From: Heliocidaris tuberculata
Taxonomy: Eukaryota; Echinodermata; Echinoidea; Camarodonta; Echinometridae
Length of the DNA: 64,000 nt
Assembly: GCA_025618425.1 (NCBI GenBank)
Contig: CM046832.1
Span: 60,787,087-60,851,086 of the forward strand
Direction of reading: 5' to 3'
Part shown: one piece after another, positions 21,450-32,241 of the stretch
How positions within the stretch are numbered: the stretch's first letter is position 1
How the letters are laid out: each line of letters opens with the position of its first letter
Translations under genes and position numbers: made by a program
The notes under the pieces: generated by a model
What the model was told of the DNA's origin: nothing
Databases searched by the model: none
The model's input: only the letters and a program-made list of their open reading frames with translations

Positions 21450-22475
21450 ACGTCGAAGTTCCTAGGAACAAGGAGCATCATTTCACCAGTGGTTGTTGGA
21501 GAGACCAGCATCACACCTACCCCTGAAGCAAGGAACCTTGGAGCTATCCTGGATCATCATCTCACGATGACTTCACATATGTCTAGGTTGTGTCGGTCAG
21601 CGATGGCAGCCATTAGAAAAATAGGCCAGATACGCAGCTATCTGGACCAGAAAACAACTCTAATGCTAGTTCACGCATTTGTCACATCAAGACTTGATTC
21701 ATGTAATGTCCTTCTTGGCAACTTACCACATAAGGATGTACGCAAGATCCAGCGGATCCAAAACATCGCGGCCAGGATCATTACGAGATCTCGACGCCAT
21801 GAACACATCACCCCCATTCTCCATAGCCTTCATTGGTTACCCATCCATAAACGCATACAGTTCAAAATCCTCCTTTTAACATTCAAATCTTTACGAGGTA
21901 CAGCTCCATCCTACATCCAGGATCTGATCCGCCCTTACATCCCAACACGCGTCCTCAGATCACAGCAGCAAAATCTTCTTCAAGTTCCCCGGTCCAATAC
22001 ACAATATTATGGACATCGCTGCTTCAGCGTGATAGCTCCAACCCTCTGGAACAGTCTGCCACAGAACATTCGGGACGCTTCTACTGTGCTCTCTTTCAAG
22101 AGTCTCCTGAAAACGCACCTGTTCCACTCACCTTAATTATGTTAATTTTATAATTATGATAATTTTGTAATAACATAGTTTATTTAAATATTGTACATGT
22201 TATTTCTCTTATCGTAGGGACTTGTTTTACAGACTTAAATTAAATTCAGTGATCCCAGTTTTGTTATATGCTTTATCTTTCTTTAAGTCTTATAAATTCT
22301 ATTCTTACTAAGATTTATATTTCAATAATTACTTTGCTATGAGTGTATGCTATATATAAAATTTTTGTTTTGTTAGATTACTTATTAATGTTATATTACA
22401 CTATGTTAAGCGCATAGAGACTTTTTTGTAGGTATTATGCGCTATATAAGAAACTGTTATTATTATTATTATCAT
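21450..22475 (+). pseudogene. 5'-truncated CR1/L2-like LINE, C-terminal RT domain and 3' tail
   Basis: The frame from about 21453 to 22136 encodes the C-terminal region of a CR1/L2-group polymerase: N-L-G-A-I-L-D-H-H-L, Q-R-I-Q-N-I-A-A-R-I-I, H-W-L-P-I-H-K-R-I-Q-F-K and L-W-N-S-L-P-Q-N-I-R. The 3' tail has the usual short hairpin (AAGCGCATAGAG and TATGCGCTATATAAG) and ends in (TTA)n at about 22460. The junction with the minus-strand LINE near 21440-21455 is head to head; the two are different families with separate C-termini. Confidence 0.9.
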
Positions 22476-23046
22476 TATGTAAAGAAGTTACAGTGGAATG
22501 ATTACGAATAAATTACGAATAAATTGGTGTGATACTCGTCACAATCTTCATTACGATCGAAGATTGACGACGTAAGTCCACTGAACATGCTGAACTCTAA
22601 ACTACTAGTGTGGAGTTGGTGCGTAAGTCGCAGCTGTCAATCAAAGTGGTAGATCCTGGCCGGGTAGATCAACCCACGGTGCAGTACAGTGTGTGCGCTT
22701 GCTGTGTATAGCACCGTAGCGGTACCGTATACAGCTTGTCGATATATTGGGATAGTGATGTAGTCTAGGCCTAGTAGTAGTAGTAGTACCGTAGTACTTA
22801 CCCAAGGATTTTGATTGGAGTCAGTCAATGACTGAGGCCAATTGGCAACGACTGAGCCGGAGGTGCCTGATCTTCGACGCATTCAGGTGGAACTGAGAGA
22901 GCAGCAGAGACTTCACGTACACCTCCCGTCCCGTCCCGTCCCAAGCGCTCCCGGCTTGATTTCGGCACACGTACCATGAGAATCGGCATTATTCGGGCAT
23001 TCGGGACATGGCTTCCGTGTAAGCGTCGAAAAATGTTGGTGTCAAT
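22476..23046. other. SDR intron 1 sequence with a GC-richer patch
   Basis: Contains (TAG)n near 22768 and (CCCGT)n at 22925-22945. The GC-richer stretch 22560-23040 has no recognised exon; the open frames across it show no family motif. Confidence 0.35.
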
Positions 23047-23093
23047 CACTGATCTCTACATGAAGAGATGATCTCTTCATGTAGAAATCAGTG
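23047..23093. repeat. loop-free 47-bp palindrome
   Basis: CACTGATCTCTACATGAAGA is followed directly by its near-perfect inverse (one mismatch, no spacer of note). It would form a cruciform or a tight RNA hairpin. Confidence 0.85.
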
Positions 23094-23581
23094 GTGTCCA
23101 TTGGACAACTTGCACTGTCCGCCAGTGCATGCATTTTGAAAGCGCCCACGTGAATGCCAGTACCTTTAAGGGTTTTGCTGGATGCGACCCCCTTTCAACA
23201 TTTTTTTTTTCTTGCTTCTCAGAGAATTTTGAGGCCTGTGCCCCTGTGCGCAAGAAGACATGAAGGCTAAGACGATTTAAAAAAATTATCATTCATTAAC
23301 ATGAATAATTCTAAGCTAAATTTTGAGCATCAGTTTCCTTGATAAAAGGTCACCATGACTGCAGAATTTTGTATTGCTTTTATGTAACTTCATGGTCATG
23401 AAGACTGTAGGCCTAATGAGAGAACAAAGATACAACAGACCTCTCAAATAAGTTCATCAATAAGTTAGGAAAATCAATGTCGTCTTACAGCGACTATATT
23501 TTACCAAGTCCTTCTTTAATTACCATATAATGACATTACAAATTCATGCTTTTATTTTTGTTTACAAATACCATATCGTAC

Positions 23582-23846
23582 TTAAGATGTCGATTCGCCC
23601 ATGTTCCTTCATCACCATGGCAACAGCATCAACAATCATAGCCTCCTTGGTGACGTCCATTTGCAGAGGAAATAATGTATTGTTGAGAGTGTCTCCAGCC
23701 TGCAACCTGAACTCCACTTCTTCTTCCAGCGGTTTGAGGATGGTGGCGTAGACCAAGAAGCGCTTTTGCAGATCGTGTGCAAGGAGCTGGGACGTGGCTA
23801 GACCGATCCCCGACGAGCAACCGCTGATGAAGACAACCTCTGGCAT
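23582..23846 (-). CDS. short-chain dehydrogenase (HSD17B1/RDH8-like), exon 1 of 5
   Basis: Start of a 307-residue NAD(P)-dependent oxidoreductase of the classical SDR family, close to 17-beta-hydroxysteroid dehydrogenase 1 and retinol dehydrogenase 8, which interconvert keto and hydroxy groups of steroids or retinoids. This exon gives MPEVVFISGCSSGIGLATSQ with the dinucleotide-binding G9-x3-G13-x-G15, and M-D64-V65. The chosen ATG (23844-23846) puts the Rossmann strand at the N-terminus as in relatives; an in-frame ATG at 23960 would add a 38-residue hydrophobic extension and is less likely. Donor is TTAA|GTACG, phase 1. The five exons (265, 180, 94, 265, 120 nt) sum to 924 nt, close to the usual family length of 310-330 residues. 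Type-1 HSD versus RDH8 activity cannot be decided; the product is probably cytosolic or membrane-associated. Confidence 0.92.
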
Positions 23847-24102
23847 CTTAAAACTCAGATGAGTCTCACTGAAGTATAATTGGTAATCACAAATAAAAGT
23901 GTTAAGAAATAGATAAATGGATAGCAAGCAGCATATAGACCGATTTGAAGAGCTGAACATGGAAGTGTTCAGTCGCCATTACTGGTGGGGGGGGGGGGGG
24001 GGGCATCAAGTATGGCTTGATAGTTAAAAATATTCCGGCTTTAATAATAAAAATAACAATGTCTTGTTTACCCAAGGTAGAACCATCAGTGTTATATAAT
24101 AC

Positions 24103-24386
24103 GGAGTTTTCGTTCAGCAACGTACGCGGGATTCTAGGACGGAGATTAACAACTGCACATAACAAAGGACGCCCGTCTATTTGTAGAAAACTGAAGAACC
24201 GGAACAGTAGTTTCGTCCTAGATTCAGAGCGAACGATGCATTTGCAATTTATCGTGCGCTCTTGATCTAGCGCGGTATTGAAGTTCCGGTTCTTTCATTG
24301 GACAAAGAATGCCTAGGCGTCCTTTGTAATGTGCAATTACTAATCTCCGTCCTAGAATCCCGCGTACGTTGATGACCGAAAACTCC
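24103..24386. mobile_element. 284-bp TIR MITE with about 70-bp ends
   Basis: The left arm GGAGTTTTCGTTCAGCAACG onward and the right arm match inversely for about 70 bp, through GCGGGATTCTAGGACGGAGA and AAAGGACGCC. It lies just 5' of the dehydrogenase and only 15 bp from the GGTCG element at 24402. The flanking duplication is unclear. Confidence 0.85.
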
Positions 24387-24401
24387 CTACTGTTCTCCCT
24401 A

Positions 24402-25386
24402 AAGCCCCTTTCACAATTGGTCTGCAACCAGTTTGCGACCGCCTGCAACAGATTTTTCGGGGTGTTGCACGACCGATCGCTTGGTGTCTTGCGAGCACTC
24501 GCAGTCGTTGCAGGCGGTCGCACGAACCTGAGGCGGTCGTGACTGGTCGCATCTGAACTTTGAACATGCTCAAAATCCAGACGCGACCAGATGCGATCGA
24601 TTCGCTCGCATTAGGTCGTACGACCAGTCGTGCGATTCTCGTATGAGTGTTGCACAACGTTGCACGATTAGATGCGAGAGTTCGCACGACTCAATATTCG
24701 CATTGGGTCGGTTTGAGGTGCGCTAGCGACCTATAGCGACCAGTCTTGCGAGTGGGTGCGATTGTGCTAAGACCATGAGACTGTTGCACGACCGATCGCA
24801 GCACATCTTACAACGTTGTACTACTGTTGCACGACTGTATGAGACTGTATGCGACTATTCCTCGGGGGGTATATATAGGGGGACTATGGAGATGATCCTC
24901 TGCAACAGGGCCCTCCTCTAACAACTTCCTCTTCTTTGTAACTTTCTTCTTTGGCATCTTGACTATTAAGAAGGCCAACTTGAAACTGACTACCGGTCAA
25001 TTGTCGAGGGGGTTTTTATACCCCACGCCACTCGCACGAACACTCTCACGACCACTTGCACCGGTCTCATTCAATCGCACGAGCGATCGCATGGTCTCAC
25101 ATCCACTCGCACGACCTTGCAATCGGCCGTGCGACTATTGTGATTGGCGTCAAGCCACTCGCAATCACTTGTGCAACACTCGCATGTGAACGCAAGACCA
25201 CTCGCACGAGCATATGCGAGCAAATGCGCCTTACTCGTGCAACGGTCTCTTCTAGTCGCTTTTGTTGTACGACCGCTGTTGCATTTGTGAATGCCTTTCT
25301 GTGACCTGATGAGATCGATGGCGATTGAAGCCTGTTGCAGCCTGTCGTGCGACCAAACGGTAGCAGACCAATTGTGAAAGGGGCTT
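24402..25386. mobile_element. GGTCG-rich 1-kb TIR element, copy 2
   Basis: Second copy of the element at 7111-8120, in the same orientation, with the same ends and the same central TATA box and leader. It lacks short segments of the left arm (near 24710) and right arm (near 25365). Flanks read CCCTA and TAGGG, an inverse not a direct pair, so no ordinary target duplication is seen. Confidence 0.9.
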
Positions 25387-25473
25387 TAGGGACGGCCTTG
25401 CATCACCTGTCTAATTACACAAGACATTGAATCATCTATTGCTATATTCCCTTCTATTTGGGGCCCACGTATA

Positions 25474-26572
25474 GGGGAGAGCGGGGTGAACTGGGATGCG
25501 GGAGAACTGGGACACCACCTCTAACTCAAAAAATAATTGACCTTCTATAAATTAGTTTGATTCCTACGAAAGGTCTTAACTATATGTTTACAAATACATT
25601 CACAGCTATACTGCGATTTTGCTTGTACGTTTAATTTTGACTTCTTTTTTTGACCATTTTTTTTCTATTTTTCATCATTCATTGTCAAATATTTTACAAT
25701 TATACAACTTGGCTATATATAGTGAACACCCCGTATACAGCATATAAGTCTTATATGGCCCTATAATTTGCAATAATAGTTTTAGCGACAAATAACAATA
25801 CTAATATTTTGCAGGCATTTGTTGTTTTTTTTTACTATCGGGGTGAACTGGGACATCTTGTCCCAGTTCACCCCAGTTACTTTTTGTGTATGTAAGGAAA
25901 ATTAGCTTTTATCAGTCATAATCCATAGGCATATTACATGAAAATATCTTTTGGTCTACATTAAAATCGTAAAAAAACTTATCGGTCAATTCCTTTTTAC
26001 ACATCATTCATACTACTTCAGACATACTTGTGTGTAACCCCCCAAAATATATAAATATTAGGAACAATTATTCATTTTTGTCCATGCAAACCGTCAAAAT
26101 ATAGGTTAAAATTTACAAAAACGCACATCATTTTATCCAATATTTTTTAAATGCGCATGAATATTTAAGTCAACTTTACAAGTGACTCTTAAGCAAGTTT
26201 TTTAAAAGTAATATATTACCTTTAACATTCCCAGCACTTATTTTAGACAACTACCAGAAAAAAGGTGATTTTAGCATTTTCAAGAGTTTTGTCCCAATTC
26301 TCCCCGACTGTCCCAATTTATCCCTATTACTGTCCCAGTTTACCTCCATGGTGTCCCACTTCACCCCGTTCAAGTACCTCTTATTTAATGATTATTTGCA
26401 TAAAAACTAAAAATATAGGGATTGTGTCAAATTCTTTGTTTTGTAGCCTACTACTGATATTATTTCCCATGTAAAAATGGAGAGGCTACAATGAATATTT
26501 TAGAAGTTACAAAGCAAAGAGTGTCAAATCACGATTCTTGTCCCACTTCACCCCGCTCTCACCCAATTCTCC
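25474..26572. mobile_element. 1.1-kb element with GGGGTGAACTGGGAC motifs
   Basis: Both ends carry GAGAGCGGGGTGAACTGGGA-like sequence in inverse orientation, and further copies of the GTCCCA-TTCACCCC word occur at about 25845-25876 and 26290-26370. The 25845 site is a perfect local palindrome. The AT-rich interior encodes nothing recognisable. The superfamily is not assigned. Confidence 0.75.
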
Positions 26573-27768
26573 CAGAAACCGAATCGGTCTATAGGTTATA
26601 GCTGTATATGTGTACAGAGTCATAGGGCAAAATGTAATAAAATACCATTATTATATAGATCAACAGAGATTAATATCTAAAAAGAAGGTTGGGTTCTAAT
26701 AGTGAAGCCGGCGTACTCCCCCGCCCCCTATGACTGTGAATTCATACACGAGTTGACTACATATATTTTGTCTGAGTGCAGTGAAATTAACACATATTTC
26801 TTCAGACAATGGAACATAATTACAATCGGCCTTATTAACACAGTAACAGAAAAACAGAAGGGGTGTTATTCGAAAAGCGAAGCTTGCGTTTGGAATTAAT
26901 GCCGGAAACAAATAAAAGCAATTGAGTTACTAATCGACAGGAAGTAATTCGTATACAATGTAAACGTTTCTTTACATACTATCCAATTCAAAGTCCAGCT
27001 TCTTGAATTATGTACTCGAGTCTGTAAAATATACAAACGACTAATAGGCCTACATGTAATTCTGACTGCAGTACAAAATCTCATGCCACATTGCCACAAC
27101 ATACTTTATCAGTCTAATGCGATGTCTTCTAAATCATAATTTCTATACTGTCCATCTTGTATATATAAGTCTACGTAGTAATGATTAATATATCAATTAC
27201 TGGATAAGGTTCACTATAATTTTCAAGATATAACACGCTCTTCAGTGTTCGAGGACCCTATCACATTACTGATCATATCGAGCAATAACTTTAAGTCTCA
27301 TTAACAACTTTGTTAATCAAACATTAGGCCCTATTTGTCCTTTCTAATTTCTACTTACCTCACGATATGACTGTCAAAAGGTGATTAGCAGAAGATCTAC
27401 ACTCACCGTTGGTGAATTATGTTGAAAAACCACAATACCGGTAGAGTGTAGTTATTAAACTTTGTCACTGTACGTTCTGGTACTGTCGCTTGTACGATCC
27501 GAATGCATAGATAAACATAACGAATAGTACCAAGGTTACCAAGGTACAACGTTCTTTATGTAATCTAAATTACCTGACCCTAAAATCCCATAACTCATAT
27601 CAAATTATCACAGGGACGTCGCTGGTCGCTGGACATGCATAAGAACAAAGATTTTAAAAGGAGCTACATATTCGCTGACAGAGAGAGAAAAATCAATTCA
27701 AGGGTCGTTATAAATTTGCAGGCCGTCCACTAAATTAGTATTAGGGGTGCAACATTCTACATCTCCCC
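26573..27768. other. unannotated intergenic stretch
   Basis: AT-rich, with no exon, RNA or repeat family supported. Confidence 0.4.
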
Positions 27769-28213
27769 AAAGCCATCTACACACAGAGTGTGGCCAACTC
27801 GGTTTCAGTTGGGCATTTGATATTGCCCATATCTTTTCTTATATGCTTGCCCAACTAGTCCATTTGACACTCCTATGTAGTCAATAGCGGACCTAGAAAA
27901 GTTGCGTACACTGAAGTTTTTTTGTTGATTTGTGATCTTATGTGGTCCTATAACAATTTCAGCTTTGTTGCATTTCTACTGGCCAAAACAAATTCTACTT
28001 GGAAAAACTCCAAGTTGCTCTCTGGAACTAACAGGGGACTACCACCATGACCACGGTCAGTTTTTGTCACACGTGTATTGTAAATATTATGCTTGAAACA
28101 ATGTTGTAGTCCAGGGTTTTAGTCCATGGAAACATAAATCGTAGTAGAGCATCAGCATCACAATTTTGATTTATTCTCACACAATTATTCACAGTGATGC
28201 ATGTGGTGATGAT

Positions 28214-28346
28214 GATCTGGGGCCTGTAACATAAAGAGATAAATCAATCTTACGATTGATATCAATCGTAAGTCTATGGCAAACCATGTACTGAAGAGTT
28301 ACACTTGATCGTAAGATTGATTGTATCTCTTTATGTTACAGGCCCC
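28214..28346. mobile_element. small foldback element D (stem word CTTACGATTGAT)
   Basis: Ends CTGGGGCCTGTAACATAAAG and the inverse CTTTATGTTACAGGCCCCTGG. The stem contains CTTACGATTGATATCAATCG, itself a palindrome, repeated in the right arm. A CTATGGCAAA block follows as in element C. Confidence 0.85.
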
Positions 28347-28890
28347 TGGTATAAGTGATGGATATCACCATTTATACCATATCACCATTTACCCTCAGTG
28401 TTGTACCCATCATTTTCAATTGTAGGGATTATCTGCAAACATGGGATGTAAAGTATGGATTAGGTTTAGTGTTTATAGGTTTATTTGTCTAGTTGAAAAC
28501 CCAGAAGCATGGTGATGGGATCCAGCACAGGTTTGGTGGTATTCTTCAAGTTTATTAAATGAGATTTTCCCCAAGCAACGTTTGGAATGGAATCTTGCTT
28601 CATCTGGTTCGTCTGCTGAAATCCAGAAGGGTTTACTGGATTCAAGTCTTAGTTTAGGCAGGTTCTCTGTGTCCTCAAGAAGTGTTATACGTGTACTAGG
28701 TAAGGATTCATGGGTGGTGGTTCTGTTCTACAGTATTCGTAATACCAGGAGTTATATTTGACGGAAATGAAACACATACTTTGATTATGACGAACCATCA
28801 AACTCAGGCAGCATGGGATATGAGACGACGTTCCGATTTATCTGGTATGGTAAGAAGGCAAGGGTCCCTTGACCACTGATCTTCGATCAG

Positions 28891-29050
28891 TGCCCTTAAC
28901 ACAAAGGTTTGCAATCAATCGCCGATTTGAAACAACCGTTCTGATTGGTCTTGGATCATCAATTTGAACGAGATGTTCATGAGACAATGATCTAGATTGG
29001 CTATCGACACTTTGCGATTGATTGCAAACCTTTGTGTTGCGGGGCCCAGG
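28891..29050. mobile_element. small foldback element H (stem word GGTTTGCAATCAATCGC)
   Basis: AACACAAAGGTTTGCAATCA at the left and its inverse at the right, followed by a GGGGCCC block. The centre has GATTGGTC and GATTGGCT. A separate small palindrome (CACTGATCTTCGATCAGTG) lies just outside at 28875. Confidence 0.8.
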
Positions 29051-30768
29051 TCATCGAATTCGGCAAGTCTAGGGAGGTCCTTCTTCAATATCGTATTAAA
29101 CTATAGGCCCTATACCTTCCCAACACCACACACCGTGAAGAACACATGGACCTTTCTGTTTAGAAACTGCAAAGTGCTAATCTACGTCGTGTACGTCGTA
29201 TAGGTCTGCAAAGTATATCTGAAACTGCAAATTTGCACTATAACTGCAACAATCTAGATCAGACTATCTCACACATAGTAAACATACTGACAATTTTCCA
29301 TAAAGAGTGGCAGAAGAAATCCACCATCATGATATTTTACATGGCTTTTCAACATGCACCTAGACATCAATTTTGAAACATCTAAGAAAGGTAATGTGTT
29401 ATGGGATTTTTCGTTCTCGGATAGTAGAGCTACAATCCAGTATCATCCATTGGCATGATTGGAGAGATCACCATGTTTTCCTGTTGAGCACCTCTCACAT
29501 GTCTCATCAGCAATAATATTATTTGTAGCATCTCAACAATTAAAAGAAAATGCATCATCTTATCAAAGTGCCATACGTTTATTCCTAAAGGGCTATGTTA
29601 TTTCTCAAATAGCCTATTTGGACATCCATATGAGTGAGACTTAAATGTATGGCGGAGAATAACCTATCCTGACGCTATGTGTTAACTTGATGTACAAGAA
29701 AAATTATGTAACAGCTTCAGAATCTCAGTAACGATCGCACTTGGTTCTAACAAAGATCATTACCTGTAATACAAGCCAAATGATAGTCCAATTGTCCAAG
29801 TGCATCACTACATCATTAGGAAACAGCACAGCAAGACTGTCAAAGACGTCAGTGCTGTGCATAGGTGCTGTGGACATCCTGAACTGTAGCACCCTAAGTC
29901 ATACGACCTGATATATTTTTAGTAATTCAACATTCATTGGTTTGCAGTATACCAAAACGTAAAGAAACATAAACTGAGATGATTTGAAGAGGCACAATTC
30001 TGAATACTATTCTCTCAGTCCTGACAATGAACTAAAAGTGACAGATATTTGAATTTGACCTTTGTGACCCTGGGGTTAGATTGAACTTAAACCTGACCTT
30101 CAGTTCCTGAACTCGACTTACACGGAAATTATAACACAACTAAGGCGTTCGATACCGCATACCATGCAGTCAAAGACAAATCATATCTAAACAAAGTACT
30201 ATCCATTATTATATATAGTTCAACTTTGACCTTGAATTGACCCCTTTTGGCAATGAATGAATGATCTCAGAGATTAGTTATACACACAAAAAACCCCTTC
30301 ATTTAAACATTAGACATCTATAACAGTTTAAAAATCTAACGTATGCACGGTCATGTAAACAGGTAACAAATTTGACCTTTATTTGACTTTTATGACCTAA
30401 AGGTGACCTTAAATTGCAAAAGTTGCGTTAGAAATGAATTCTACGTCCCTCGAAACCGGGCTCGAAACCCCTATATACATGCATCATACACTAGTATGTG
30501 ACATGTAGTTCAAAAGTTGGGTTTCAATATGGCTACCAGGCGCCATTTTGGATTTATGCAAATTATGAAAATTGCTCAAGGTTGCCCTTTGGGCAACAAA
30601 GCTGAAATTGTTCTAGGACCACATAAGATCACAAATCAGCAAAAAAACAGTGTACGCAACTTTTCTAGGTTCATGAAATGTCAAGCCGACTAAACCAAGC
30701 CATGCGCATATTGTTATCTATCGTGGAGCCGAGTTGACCAAGAGTCTGTGTATAGATGATTCTGCATC

Positions 30769-31499
30769 CAGGCGCGTAGCCAAGGGGGACGATGGGGGCG
30801 GTCGCTCCCCCCACCCAGAGCTCTGCCCCCCCCCAAAAAAAAAAAAAAAAAACGAGAACGAAGAAGCGAGGGGAAGTGAGAGAAAAAACAAAGCCTAAAA
30901 TCTTGCTACGAGCCGTTATCTTTCTCTCAAAATTTGCTAAAATGGCAAAGTTTTCGCGCTTCGTGCGGGAAGGGGAAACTCCCCTTTATCTTTCTCTCAA
31001 ATTTGCCAGAATTTCAAAGGGGAAAACCCCCCCCCCTTCCCTGCGCGCCCACCGCTGTTACATACAGTGCAGCAATGCGTCCAAAAATTAATAATTGAAA
31101 AGCATTCAAGGCATCGAACTAACTTTTCGTCTGAAAAAAGGTGCTACACAAGCCGTTATCTTTCTCTCAAATTTTCCAGAACGTCAAAGCTTTCGCGCTT
31201 CGCGAGGGAATGGGAAATCCCCCCCCCCCTCCCTGCGCGCCCACCGCTGTACATACAGTGCAATATCGCGTCCAAATAATTAAAAAGCAGTCAGGGCGTC
31301 GAATATAACTTTCAGCCTAAAAAAGGTGCTGCGAGCCGTTATCTTTTTCTCAAATTTGCTCACACGTCAAAGCTTTCGCGCTTCCCGCAGGAGGGGGGAA
31401 ACTCTCCCCCTCCCTGCACCCCCACCCCCCCCCCCCCGGAGAGCACGCTTTGCGTGCTCACAACCGCCCCCCTAAAATGAAATCCTGGCTACGCGGCTG
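30769..31499. mobile_element. hAT-like non-autonomous element with TSD TCTGCATC
   Basis: Ends CAGGCGCGTAGCCAAGG and CCTGGCTACGCGGCTG are inverse repeats, flanked by an exact 8-bp duplication TCTGCATC (30761-30768 and 31500-31507). The interior is about three tandem copies of a roughly 180-bp unit containing GAGCCGTTATCTTTTTCTCA, followed by CTTTCGCGCTTC and a C-run. The open frames here are repeat-derived. Confidence 0.9.
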
Positions 31500-31514
31500 T
31501 CTGCATCTCCCTCT

Positions 31515-31831
31515 AGAAGGCGTAGCCAAGATTTTTTCAGTAGGAGTAGGGCACTGGGGGCATCGCCTCCCTGTAAGGGGGGGGGGGAGGGAACAGGAGG
31601 CGGTTTAGTTGTCCTGTATTTCTAGTTCTGCATGAGGTTGAGGGATGGGTATTGTGACATTGTAATCGTAGTTCGTGGGGGTGGATGTAATACATTTTTG
31701 GGGTACTGGGGGCAAAATGGGGCAGTAAATGGGGGGGGGGGGTAGATTATTCTAATTGGTGATGGACCTGGATTTTCATGGGGGCACCTGGGTGTGGGGC
31801 ACGTACCCCCAGCCCCCTGGCTACGCCGGTG
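31515..31831. mobile_element. second hAT-like element, directly adjacent
   Basis: The left end AAGGCGTAGCCAAGATTTTT and the right end CCCCCTGGCTACGCCGGTG are inverse over GGCGTAGCCA. G-runs lie at about 31578 and 31731. A convincing 8-bp duplication was not found. Confidence 0.65.
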
Positions 31832-32241
31832 CTTCTAAACCCCGCCCCTTTTTCATTAGAAGCCAAACATACAACAAAGAGGAGAGGAATGAGCGTTAGT
31901 GAATCAATCTTACACATTATGTTTGATAAACATATTCTTTTGACTTCTTTCATTTACCTAAAGTTTTCTTTTACCGATCGCGATTACCCTGGCGATATTA
32001 AGCCTATCCAATGACTGATTTATTAAAATTTTATTCTTCACTTTTCTTTTCATTCTTATCTCAGCTAAAACGTAAGGTTGTGATCAGTGTGCGGCGGCCC
32101 CTTATCCAAATTATACAGTGTGAGTCAATAAAAGGAAGCCCAAATTTAACCCTAAATATTGTCGCAATTGATACATATAGATTTCATCAAAGTTACTCAC
32201 ATTGTAGCCTATCAAGTTTTCTTTGATTTGACACCTTGACA
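31832..32241. other. unannotated stretch between transposons
   Basis: No feature supported. Confidence 0.35.

Larger units (their letters stand above)
27769..30760. mobile_element. 3-kb element bounded by about 200-bp interrupted inverted repeats
   Basis: Left blocks CATCTACACACAGAG, CCAACTCGG, GACCTAGAAAAGTTGCGTAC and TGTGATCTTATGTGGTCCTA reappear inverted and in mirrored order at about 30755-30590. The interior has no long ORF, but holds two small foldbacks (28214 and 28891) and TGACCTTNAATTGACC-type sequence near 30050-30410. Terminal bases and TSD are uncertain because a hAT element inserted at the right edge. Confidence 0.65.

Noticed and set aside
23847..23960. N-terminal extension of the SDR from an upstream in-frame ATG
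   Set aside because: Relatives begin at the Rossmann strand; the extension is unlike any family member and is probably 5' UTR or intron.
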